From: Lysobacter avium
GTDB taxonomy: Bacteria; Pseudomonadota; Gammaproteobacteria; Xanthomonadales; Xanthomonadaceae
DNA length: 64,000 nucleotides
Direction: 5' to 3'
Assembly: GCF_015209745.1 (NCBI RefSeq)
Contig: NZ_CP063657.1
Span: 1,302,001 to 1,366,000 of the forward strand
Position numbers and translations under genes: made by a program. Under the pieces are notes generated by a model. It ran no database searches, was not told the origin of the DNA, and worked only from the letters and a program-made list of their open reading frames with translations. Shown here one piece after another: positions 36,839-46,870 of this stretch (within the stretch, counting starts at the first letter, position 1; each line of letters begins with the position of its first letter).

Positions 36839-37732
36839 ATGCTCAGTCTCGGCCCTTTCCCGCTGCCGGCAGCACTGCTGGCGGTCTCCCTGATAATTGC
36901 GATCCTCGTCTCGCGCCAGTTTGCGACGCGCTTGAGTTCGGGGGGGACCACATCGTCCATCGCTTCGGCAGAGCCGGACGCGCATGCTTCTCCAGATCGA
37001 ACAGCGTCGTCGGTCATCTTCGACATGTTCTTTATCGGCATCCTGGTGGCGCGACTGGCATTCGTGTTGAGGTGGTTGCCCGCCTACATGGCCGAGCCCT
37101 GGTCGGTCCTGCGCATCGGTGACGGTGGCTTTACGTGGTGGGCCGGCTTGTTGGCAGCTCTTGGCTGGGGCGCGTGGAAGCTCCGCCAGCGCCCCGGTCG
37201 ACGGGTCCCCCTGATTGCAGGATGCGTGTCTGGACTGCTGGCCTGGGGAGCGCTGCTGGGCTCGATGTGGCTGATGCACCACTCCAGTGTGGAACTGCCA
37301 TCCACCGAGATGACCACGCTTGACGATGAGCGCGTGACGCTCTCGGAGATGTCCGGTCGACCGCTGGTGGTCAATCTGTGGGCCACGTGGTGCCCGCCGT
37401 GCCGCCGAGAGATGCCGGTGCTGGCCAAAGGCCAGCAGTCGACGCCGGAGGTCGGCTTTGTTTTCGTCAACCAGGGCGAGGGTCCAGAGCAGATCCGCGA
37501 CTACCTGCAGGCGGAGGGGCTGGCGCTGGACAACGTGCTGCTTGACCCGTTTTCCAGCCTCATGAACGAGATGGGCGCGCGCGGCCTGCCGACCACGCTC
37601 TTCTTTGGCGCCGATGGGCGGCTGGTGGACTTCCACATGGGCGAGCTGACCCAGGCGGGTCTCGCCAGCAAGCTGAAGGCCATTGCCGGTTCGCCCGGTC
37701 CAATTTCCCCCACTCCCCCGGAGGTGCCGTGA
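36839..37732 (+). CDS. Lgt-like membrane domain fused to TlpA/ResA-type thioredoxin
   Basis: A 297-residue protein. The first 145 residues form about four membrane segments and resemble part of prolipoprotein diacylglyceryl transferase (FIGILVARLAFVL, PWSVLRIGDGGFTWWAGLLA). The usual Lgt His-Gly-Gly is replaced by WWAGL and later catalytic segments are missing, so transferase activity is unlikely. From about residue 155 a periplasmic thioredoxin domain follows, with VNLWATWCPPCRREMPVL (CPPC) and GLPTTLFFG (cis-Pro), as in TlpA/ResA. It should reduce or isomerise extracytoplasmic disulfides. Its stop shares one base with the DsbG-like gene. Confidence 0.85.
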   Translation: MLSLGPFPLPAALLAVSLIIAILVSRQFATRLSSGGTTSSIASAEPDAHASPDRTASSVIFDMFFIGILVARLAFVLRWLPAYMAEPWSVLRIGDGGFTWWAGLLAALGWGAWKLRQRPGRRVPLIAGCVSGLLAWGALLGSMWLMHHSSVELPSTEMTTLDDERVTLSEMSGRPLVVNLWATWCPPCRREMPVLAKGQQSTPEVGFVFVNQGEGPEQIRDYLQAEGLALDNVLLDPFSSLMNEMGARGLPTTLFFGADGRLVDFHMGELTQAGLASKLKAIAGSPGPISPTPPEVP

Positions 37733-38577
37733 TGGCACGCAAGACCATCCAGTCCTGGCTGTTGCTGGCCCCGATCCTGCTGTTGGCCAGTGCCTGCAGC
37801 GACGCCGTGGAATCAGGCGCCCGGCCAGCGCCAGCCCAGCCGAGTGCGAACGCTGCAGCCCCTGACGCTGGCAAGAAAACCGGCGACTATCCCGCGCCCA
37901 TCCAGGCGCTGGAAGCGCAGGGCCTGGAGGTGCTGGGGACCTTCAAAGCGCCGTCGGGCCTGACCGGCTATGCCGGGATCGCAGGCGGCAACCCGGTGTC
38001 CATCTACCTGACCGGCGACGGGTCGCATGCACTGATCGGCACGCTCGTCGATGCGCAAGGCAACGACGCCGGAGCGGACGCGATGCGCGATCTGGTCGTC
38101 AAGCCGATGTCGGAACGCATCTGGAAGAAGCTCGATAACGCGACCTGGGTGCAGGACGGAAAGACCGATGCGCCGCGGGTCATCTACACTTTTACCGACG
38201 CCAATTGCCCTTACTGCCACAGCTTCTGGGAAGCCGCGCGGCCCTGGGTGGACTCTGGCAAGGTCCAGTTGCGGCATGTCATGGTCGGGGTGATCCGCCA
38301 GGACAGCGCCAACAAGGCTGCCGCGATCCTCAAGGCGCCGTCGCCCGGAAACGCGCTGGCGGACAACGAGCGCAACCAGTCCAGCGGCGGCATCAAACCT
38401 ATGGCGGCCATTCCTGCGGACGTGCGCACCCAGCTGGACAGCAACGAGCGCCTGATGCTGGAGCTGGGCTTCCAGGGTACTCCCGGCATCCTGTTCCACG
38501 ACGAGCAGGGCAACGTGCAGCGTCGCTCGGGCATGCCACAGGGCAACGATCTCAACGTCGTCCTCGGTCCTCGCTGA
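37732..38577 (+). CDS. dsbG: DsbG/DsbC-like thiol:disulfide interchange lipoprotein
   Basis: A 281-residue predicted lipoprotein (LASAC at about residue 22) with a Pro/Ala linker, an N-terminal dimerisation-like domain (about residues 50-120) and a thioredoxin domain with NCPYCHSFWEAARPW (CPYC) and FQGTPGILF (cis-Pro, Thr before it as in DsbG). DsbG protects sulfenic acids and rearranges disulfides in the periplasm, normally recycled by DsbD. Here the gene is coupled to a membrane TlpA protein that could do the recycling. GGAGG sits 7 nt before ATG 37732. Lipid anchoring is unusual compared with soluble E. coli DsbG. Confidence 0.86.
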   Translation: MARKTIQSWLLLAPILLLASACSDAVESGARPAPAQPSANAAAPDAGKKTGDYPAPIQALEAQGLEVLGTFKAPSGLTGYAGIAGGNPVSIYLTGDGSHALIGTLVDAQGNDAGADAMRDLVVKPMSERIWKKLDNATWVQDGKTDAPRVIYTFTDANCPYCHSFWEAARPWVDSGKVQLRHVMVGVIRQDSANKAAAILKAPSPGNALADNERNQSSGGIKPMAAIPADVRTQLDSNERLMLELGFQGTPGILFHDEQGNVQRRSGMPQGNDLNVVLGPR

Positions 38578-38656
38578 TCGGTCTTATCGCCGCAAATCAG
38601 CTACGTCCAGCAAGCGCATCGGCGACCCGGTGCGCTGAGATTTTTGCTGCCGCCGT

Positions 38657-40060
38657 CTAGACGATGCCCGTGCTGTAGAACACGCCGATGATCACCATCA
38701 CTGCAAGGGTCTTGATGATCGTGATTGCGAAGATGTCCTTGTAGGCCTGCCTGTGGGTCAGGCCGGTCACGGCCAGCAGCGTGATCACCGCGCCGTTGTG
38801 GGGCAGGGTGTCCATGCCCCCGGACGCCATTGAGGCTACGCGGTGCAGCACTTCCATGGGGATTCCCGCGGCGTTCGCGTTGGCAATGAAGGTCTCCGAC
38901 ATGGCCGCCAGGGCGATGCTCATCCCGCCCGATGCCGACCCGGTGATGCCTGCCAGAGCGGTAACCGTGATCGCCTCGTTCACCAGCGGATTGGGGATGG
39001 CGCCCAGCGCGTTGGCCACGATCAAGAAGCCCGGCAGCGCGGCGATCACCGCGCCAAAGCCGTATTCCGATGCGGTGTTCATGGCCGCCAGAAGCGCGCC
39101 GGCGATCGCGTCCTTGGTGCCGACCGCAAAGCTGGTGATGACCGGCTTCCAGGCAAATGCAATGACTGACAGGATGCCAACCAGCAGCGCTCCCTCGACC
39201 GCCCAGATAGCGACCACGGATGAGATCTGCTGCACCACCGGCGCGTTCGTCCCGATCACGGCCGGATCAAAGGAATGGCTCTCGCCGTAGTAGCGCGGGA
39301 TCCAGTTGGTGAACAGCTTGTTGGACACGCCCACCAGGATCAGGGGCAGGATCGCGAGTATCGGATTGGCCAGCTTGCCGCCGGTGAACTCGGCCGGCTC
39401 GTTGATCAGTTTGGCCTGATCGCCATAGCCTTCACCGGCTTTCAGTGCAGCGCGGCGACGCCCCTCCAGATAGCTCATGCCGACGATCAGGATGAACACG
39501 CCGCCGATCGTTCCCAGCCATGGCGCAGCCCAGGTGTCGGTGCCGAAAAACGGGGTAGGGATGATGTTCTGGATCTGCGGCGTGCCGGGCAGGGCATCCA
39601 TGGTGAAGGTGAATGCGCCCAACGCAATGGTGCCGGGAATCAGGCGTTTGGGGATGTCGCTCTGACGGAACAGTTCGGCGGCAAACGGATACACCGCAAA
39701 CACCACCACGAACAGCGAAACGCCCCCGTAGGTGAGCAAGGCGCAGACCATCACGATGGACAGCATCGCCCGACTGGCGCCGAACAGCTTGATGGTGGCG
39801 GCGACGATGGCCTTGGAGAAGCCCGATAGCTCGATCACCTTGCCGAAGATGGCCCCCAGCAAAAACACGGGGAAGTAGAGCTTCAGGAATCCGACCATCT
39901 TGTCCATGAACAGGCCGGTGAACATCGGCGCCACCAGGCTCGGGTCGCTCAACAGCACCGCGCCCAGCGCCGCAACCGGTGCGAACAGGATCACGCTGTA
40001 GCCGCGATAGGCGACGAACATCAGGAACGCCAGCGCGCCCAGGACAATCAGGAAATCCAT
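38657..40060 (-). CDS. GntP-family permease
   Basis: A 467-residue permease with about 12 hydrophobic segments and the GntP-type re-entrant features TYGGVSLFVVVFAVYPFA and ALAGITGSASGGMSIALAAM. The family includes gluconate, fructuronate, serine and hydroxybutyrate proton symporters. The segment HRVASMASGGMDTLPHNGAV is shared with members thought to carry short hydroxy or keto acids. The substrate is not resolved. The start at 40060 has GCGGGG upstream. It is divergent from the TonB-dependent receptor with 211 bp between starts, which may be a shared control region; I found no clear operator there. Confidence 0.88.
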   Translation of the reverse strand: MDFLIVLGALAFLMFVAYRGYSVILFAPVAALGAVLLSDPSLVAPMFTGLFMDKMVGFLKLYFPVFLLGAIFGKVIELSGFSKAIVAATIKLFGASRAMLSIVMVCALLTYGGVSLFVVVFAVYPFAAELFRQSDIPKRLIPGTIALGAFTFTMDALPGTPQIQNIIPTPFFGTDTWAAPWLGTIGGVFILIVGMSYLEGRRRAALKAGEGYGDQAKLINEPAEFTGGKLANPILAILPLILVGVSNKLFTNWIPRYYGESHSFDPAVIGTNAPVVQQISSVVAIWAVEGALLVGILSVIAFAWKPVITSFAVGTKDAIAGALLAAMNTASEYGFGAVIAALPGFLIVANALGAIPNPLVNEAITVTALAGITGSASGGMSIALAAMSETFIANANAAGIPMEVLHRVASMASGGMDTLPHNGAVITLLAVTGLTHRQAYKDIFAITIIKTLAVMVIIGVFYSTGIV

Positions 40061-40271
40061 GTCAACCCCGCCATGCGCCACTCCCCGTGTATCAGTGACC
40101 GAGGAGTGTCCGCGCAGAGTCGGCCGCCGGGCATTGTCCGAAGGTACAGCTGTGATGGTTGCCGGCCCCGCTTAGTCTGGCCGCCAGGGTGGAACGGGTC
40201 TGGGTTTGCCGTGGATCCGAAACCTCGACACGACAACCGGCAAGCCAATCGAATTCAAGGGGAGAGACCAT

Positions 40272-42536
40272 ATGTACCGTAAGCAGTTGAGTGTCGCCAT
40301 CGTCTGCGCATTGCTCGCGCCGGGCGTCTGGGCGCAGGACACGTCAAATACCGCAACACCCGACGTCGCCGCGCAGGACAGCCAGGCCAAGACGCTCGAC
40401 GCCGTGACCGTGACCGCCCGCCGGCGCACCGAGTCCATCCAGGACGTTCCGGTCGCGATCAGCGCATTTGGCGAGGAAGCCCTGAAGGACCTGCAGGCCG
40501 ACACCGTCGAGGGCCTGCAGGGCGTCGTCCCCAATATGAACATCGTGCAGGGCCGAGGATCGGCCAACTCGATCAACGTATTCATCCGCGGCATTGGTCA
40601 GCCCGACGCGCTGCAGACCTTTGATCCCGGCGTGGGCATGTACGTCGATGACGTGTATTACTCGCGCATCAACGGCGCGATGTTCTCCCTTTTCGACGTG
40701 CAGCAGGTGGAGGTGCTGCGCGGCCCGCAGGGCACGTTGTATGGCAAGAATTCCACCGGCGGCGCCATCAAGGTCAGTACCAAAAATCCGTTCGAGGACA
40801 CCGGCGGCTCGGTTGAGGCCACGGTGGGCAACTTCGGCCAGCGCGAAGGCAAGTTCTACTTCGGCGGCGAGTTGAACGAGTTCGTGGCGATGAGCCTCGC
40901 TGGGGCGATGAGCGAGAGCGATGGCTACGTGACCGATCCGTCCACGGGCCGCAAGTACAACGGCGACGAAAACAAGGCGCTGCGTGCCAAGATCGCCTTC
41001 AAGGTCAGCGACAACGTCAATGCCACCCTGTCACTCGACCACAACAAGCAGGACGCGCCGCTGACCCTGGGCCAGCCGACCGCGCCGCTCATCCAGACCG
41101 ACGTCGCGTTCGGCCCCGTCGTGCTGAAGCCGGCGCCGACCGGAGAATACGATTTCCGCACCCGGACCTCGTTCGGTCCTGGCCAGGGGCAGGAAATGAC
41201 CCACCAAGGCGCCAGCCTTGCAGTCGATTGGGACATGAACGCGCAGTGGCGCTTCAAGAGCATCAGCGCGTGGCGCAAGCTGAAGACCAACTCCTTCATC
41301 GATATCGATGCTTCGGAGTTCGAGCTGGGCGACGTGCTGGTGGCGATCGACCAGAAGCAGAAGAGCCAGGAATTCCAGTTCCAGTACGACAACGGCAGCA
41401 ATCTGCAGGCGATCTTCGGCCTGTATTACATGAACGAGAAGGTGCCTTCCTACCAGGAGGCCTATGCGAGCGATTTCTTTGCCTTCGCCGGAACGCCGAT
41501 CTCGTTCCTGCGCACCATCGAAGACGACCTCGATACCACCTCGAAAGCCGCATTCGCGCACATGAGCTGGGAGTTCGTGCCGACCTGGACCCTGGCCGCA
41601 GGTCTGCGCTACTCCAAGGATGAAAAGGATTACACCCGCTCCACCAGCACCTATTGGGGCCCGCTCTTTGCTGCTCTGAACGAGACCGTTGCATTTGACG
41701 GTCGCCAGAGCTGGGACGCCTGGACGCCGTCGATCAGCCTGCAGAAGGCGTTCAGCAGCAACGTCATGGGTTACGTCTCCGCCAACCGCGGCTTCAAGTC
41801 CGGCGGCTTCAACGGTCGCGCCAACTCGGTTCTGGAAACCACCCAGGCCGTGTTTGATCCGGAGTTCGTCTGGACCTACGAGGCGGGGGTGAAAATGCGT
41901 TCGGCCGACGGCCGCATGCAGGGCAACGTCACTGCCTTCCACAGCGAGTACAAGGACTTCCAGGCCCGTGTGTCGGAGATCGTGAACCCCGATTCGCCGA
42001 CCCCGAGTTTCTCGTTCCCGGTACTCAACGCCGCAGCGCTGAAGATCGATGGAATCGAGTTCGAAGGTAGCGCGCTGCTGGGCGAAGGCACCCGCCTGTC
42101 GGGGCAACTGTCCTACATGAACGCCCGATACGACGAGTTCGTCGACCCGCGCGTGCAACTGGACCCGGCCCTGGCCAACCTGCATGACCATGTTCCGTTC
42201 TCGCCTGACTTCACGGCTCGCGTCGCCCTGCAGCACACCTTCATGATGGACGGCGGGGCAGGCCTCACCATCGGCGGTGATGTGTCCTACCGTGACGACA
42301 CCTGGCTGTCGGTGGACAACCGCAGCAACCTGATGCAGGACGCGTACGCAACCTACGGCCTGTTCGGCGTCTGGGACTCGTCGAACTATGCGTGGCAGGT
42401 CCGCGCCGGCGTGCGCAACCTGGGTGACAAGGTCTACAAGACCGACGGTCAGGAATTCTCCAGCGTTGCCAACATCCAGACCGCGTACTACGGCATGCCG
42501 CGCAACTACTACCTGTCGGTGCGCTACAACTTCTGA
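40272..42536 (+). CDS. TonB-dependent outer-membrane receptor
   Basis: A 754-residue receptor. The signal peptide ends GVWAQ (about residue 23). LDAVTVTARRRTE is the likely TonB box. The plug domain (about residues 50-170) has VPVAISAFGEEAL, DDVYYSR and QVEVLRGPQGTLYGKNSTGG. A 22-strand barrel follows and the protein ends in aromatic YNF for BAM recognition. The ligand is unknown. The neighbouring GntP permease would be a candidate inner-membrane partner, and a TonB-like protein is encoded convergently after it. GGAGAG precedes the ATG at 40272; the longer frame to 40206 lacks a signal peptide. Confidence 0.94.
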   Translation: MYRKQLSVAIVCALLAPGVWAQDTSNTATPDVAAQDSQAKTLDAVTVTARRRTESIQDVPVAISAFGEEALKDLQADTVEGLQGVVPNMNIVQGRGSANSINVFIRGIGQPDALQTFDPGVGMYVDDVYYSRINGAMFSLFDVQQVEVLRGPQGTLYGKNSTGGAIKVSTKNPFEDTGGSVEATVGNFGQREGKFYFGGELNEFVAMSLAGAMSESDGYVTDPSTGRKYNGDENKALRAKIAFKVSDNVNATLSLDHNKQDAPLTLGQPTAPLIQTDVAFGPVVLKPAPTGEYDFRTRTSFGPGQGQEMTHQGASLAVDWDMNAQWRFKSISAWRKLKTNSFIDIDASEFELGDVLVAIDQKQKSQEFQFQYDNGSNLQAIFGLYYMNEKVPSYQEAYASDFFAFAGTPISFLRTIEDDLDTTSKAAFAHMSWEFVPTWTLAAGLRYSKDEKDYTRSTSTYWGPLFAALNETVAFDGRQSWDAWTPSISLQKAFSSNVMGYVSANRGFKSGGFNGRANSVLETTQAVFDPEFVWTYEAGVKMRSADGRMQGNVTAFHSEYKDFQARVSEIVNPDSPTPSFSFPVLNAAALKIDGIEFEGSALLGEGTRLSGQLSYMNARYDEFVDPRVQLDPALANLHDHVPFSPDFTARVALQHTFMMDGGAGLTIGGDVSYRDDTWLSVDNRSNLMQDAYATYGLFGVWDSSNYAWQVRAGVRNLGDKVYKTDGQEFSSVANIQTAYYGMPRNYYLSVRYNF

Positions 42537-42558
42537 CCGGACGGGGTTGCGGTTGGAG

Positions 42559-42593
42559 AAAACGGCGGCGGCCCCTGGCCTGCCGCCGTTTTT
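42559..42593. terminator. Intrinsic terminator after the TonB-dependent receptor gene
   Basis: Stem CGGCGGC / GCCGCCG with a 12-nt interior, flanked by AAAA on the left and TTTTTA on the right. It can act on the receptor gene and, through the A run, on the convergent TonB-like gene. Confidence 0.85.
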
Positions 42594-42632
42594 ATTTCCC
42601 TGTCCCGTCCGTATGTTCCCATCCGGCCCGAG

Positions 42633-44688
<2,056 letters not shown>

Positions 44689-44843
44689 TTGCGTGATTGC
44701 CTGCGCGCTCGACCGCGGCCCGCTCACCGCCTGACCGAACCAGGCGAGCCACCTGCCCGGGAAGTTTTTAAAATTGATCGTTGCGGTTTGCAGCCCGTGC
44801 TGATCAAATATTGCCGAATGTTCCGCTATTGGAATTGTCAGGC

Positions 44844-45818
44844 ATGCAGGATCTCAACGATCTCCACTATTTCGCCATGGTGGTGGAACACTCCGGCTTC
44901 GCTGCGGCGGAGCGGGCCACCGGCGTCCCCAAGTCGCGCCTGAGCCGTCGCATCAGCCAGCTCGAAGCGGAAATGGGTGTCCGCCTGCTGCAACGCTCCA
45001 CCCGCCGGTTTGCCGTGACCGAGGTCGGCAATTCGGTTTACCGCCACGTCCAATCGATGCTCGCCGAGGCGCAGGCGGCCCGCGAAGTGGTGGATCGGTT
45101 GAGCGCCGAGCCGCGCGGCGTGATCCGGGTCAGCGTTCCGGTGGGTGTCGCCCAGCAACAGATGCCCAAGCTGCTTCCAGGTTTCCTCGGTCGCTACCCG
45201 GAAGTGCGCGTGCAACTGCATGTCAGCAATCGCCGGGTGGATGTGATCAACGAGGGGATCGACGTGGCCCTGCGCGTGCGCAGCAAGCTGGACGACGACG
45301 GCAGCCTGGTGATGCGCAGCTTCGGGCAGATCCAGGAGCTGCTGGTCGCCAGTCCCGATTACCTGCGCAAGATGGGTCGTCCCTCGACCCCGCAGGAACT
45401 CTCCGAGCACGTCACCATGAGCATGAGCGAGGACGACGCGCGACAACGCTGGGAACTCCATGGCCCCGAGGGCGACGTGCAGCCGGTCGACATAAAGCCA
45501 CGGGTAATGGGCTTCGACCTGCCGATGCTGCTCTCACTGGCGATACAGGGCGTAGGCATCACCCTGTTGCCCGAGAGCGTGTGCGCCGATGCGGTCCGTC
45601 GCGGTGACCTGCAGGTGGTGTTGCCGGCGTGGCGTTTGCCGCAGGGCATCGTCCACGCCGTGTTTGCCTCCCGACGCGGCATGCTGCCAGCCGTGCGGGT
45701 ATTCATCGATTACCTCGCCGAAACCGTTCCGGCGCTGGTTTCCGATGCCCGTCTGGGTTGCGGCGACATCAACGGCAAGCCGTGCAGTGAGGCGGAACTC
45801 AAGGCGTTCAGACGCTGA
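44844..45818 (+). CDS. LysR-type transcriptional regulator
   Basis: A 324-residue LysR regulator: N-terminal winged helix (LHYFAMVVEHSGFAAAERAT, SRRISQLEAEMGVRLLQRSTRR) and a periplasmic-binding-like effector domain (about residues 92-300). It resembles the CrgA/AaeR-like group by its GVIRVSVPVGVAQQQMPKLLPGF segment. No divergent target gene sits beside it, as serS and tRNA-Ser are on the same strand, so the regulated gene is unknown. The 155-bp gap before it contains no clear terminator for serS. The start at 44844 has only a weak ribosome site. Confidence 0.88.
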   Translation: MQDLNDLHYFAMVVEHSGFAAAERATGVPKSRLSRRISQLEAEMGVRLLQRSTRRFAVTEVGNSVYRHVQSMLAEAQAAREVVDRLSAEPRGVIRVSVPVGVAQQQMPKLLPGFLGRYPEVRVQLHVSNRRVDVINEGIDVALRVRSKLDDDGSLVMRSFGQIQELLVASPDYLRKMGRPSTPQELSEHVTMSMSEDDARQRWELHGPEGDVQPVDIKPRVMGFDLPMLLSLAIQGVGITLLPESVCADAVRRGDLQVVLPAWRLPQGIVHAVFASRRGMLPAVRVFIDYLAETVPALVSDARLGCGDINGKPCSEAELKAFRR

Positions 45819-45924
45819 CGCTTCGGCGATCCCCGTGCGATAATCCGCGGCGCGGTGATGCAGGTGCAACGCCTCTTCGCTGCGAAATTGGATAGCGGGC
45901 GATCGCCCAGAGACACCAGTTCCA

Positions 45925-46014
45925 GGAAGAGTGGCCGAGCGGTTGAAGGCACCGGTCTTGAAAACCGGCGAAGGGTTAAACCTTCCGTGGGTTCGAATCC
46001 CACCTCTTCCGCCA
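45925..46014 (+). tRNA. tRNA-Ser (anticodon TGA)
   Basis: A 90-nt cloverleaf: acceptor GGAAGAG/CTCTTCC, anticodon loop CTTGAAA (anticodon TGA, reading UCA and related codons), a long variable arm (GGGTTAAACC region), T-arm with GGTTCGAATCC, G discriminator base and encoded CCA, all as expected for tRNA-Ser. Confidence 0.97.
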
Positions 46015-46124
46015 TTTCGCTCGCGCTCGAGCAGCCCGCTGGAAACCCTTGAGTTGCGCCGCCTGAAGCGCAGCGGTAGCCTCGCCGGCAGGGGACTACA
46101 CGGAACGTAGACGAGGAGGGGTAA

Positions 46125-46772
46125 ATGGGAATTACTGTATTCATCGTGGATGACCACGCGCTGGTGCGTACCGGCATGCGCATGATCCTGTCGGCCGAAG
46201 ACGACATCCAGGTCGTGGGGGACGTGGAAAGCGGGGAGATGGCGTTGCCATTGATCCGGCAACTGAAACCCGACGTGGTGTTGTGCGACCTGCACCTGCC
46301 CGGCGTGAGTGGGCTTGAGGTCACGGAGCGGGTCGTCAAGGGCAACCAGGAAACGCGCGTCATCATCGTGTCCGTACTGGAGGACGGTCCAATGCCGCGG
46401 CGTCTGTTGGAGGCCGGCGCGTTCGGTTACGTCGGCAAGGGCGGTGATGCCGCCGAGCTGGTACGGGCCGTGCGCGACGTGGCACGGGGCAGGCGCTACC
46501 TGGCCAGCAACATCGCCCAGCACCTGGCGCTGTCAGGCCTGGAGGGGGATGACTCGCCGTTCGATGAACTCTCCCCGCGCGAGTTGGAGGTGGCGCTGCT
46601 GCTGGCGCAGGGCTTGCGTCAGGAGGAGATCGCCCGCCGGTTGTGTTTGAGCGCGAAGACCATCAACACCCACAAAAGCCGGATGTTCGAGAAACTCGAC
46701 ATCACTGACAGCATCGCGCTGGCCCGCCTGCTGGGGCAACACGGATTGCTGGAGCCAAGCCGGGTTCTCTAG
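46125..46772 (+). CDS. UvrY/GacA-type response regulator (REC + LuxR HTH)
   Basis: A 215-residue response regulator. The receiver domain has VDDH acidic residues at 9-10, phosphorylation site Asp55 (VVLCDLHLPG) and Lys in YVGKGG. The C-terminal LuxR helix-turn-helix (about residues 145-205) has LSPRELEVALLLAQGLRQEEIARRL and SAKTINTHKSRM. The length and ILSAEDDIQVVGDVESGEMA region fit GacA/UvrY, which with BarA/GacS controls Csr small RNAs; uvrC, its common neighbour, is not here. GAGGAGGGG lies before the ATG. It is followed by a shared terminator with rne. Confidence 0.88.
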   Translation: MGITVFIVDDHALVRTGMRMILSAEDDIQVVGDVESGEMALPLIRQLKPDVVLCDLHLPGVSGLEVTERVVKGNQETRVIIVSVLEDGPMPRRLLEAGAFGYVGKGGDAAELVRAVRDVARGRRYLASNIAQHLALSGLEGDDSPFDELSPRELEVALLLAQGLRQEEIARRLCLSAKTINTHKSRMFEKLDITDSIALARLLGQHGLLEPSRVL

Positions 46773-46810
46773 TCGTCGCCCGAGTCAAGCATCGCCAATA
46801 TCCGGAAATA

Positions 46811-46836
46811 AAACGGGCCGCAATTGCGGCCCGTTT
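46811..46836. terminator. Bidirectional terminator between the response regulator and rne
   Basis: A perfect 26-bp palindrome, AAACGGGCCGCAA followed by TTGCGGCCCGTTT, with A-rich and T-rich ends. It lies between the two convergent genes and can end both transcripts. Confidence 0.88.
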
Positions 46837-46870
46837 CGTTGGTCGCTGCTAAGGCGACCTGTTTAAAGCG

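Noticed and set aside
45925..46014. tRNA-Ser as an integration site
   Set aside because: No integrase, phage gene or base-composition change follows; the next gene is an ordinary response regulator with a strong ribosome site.
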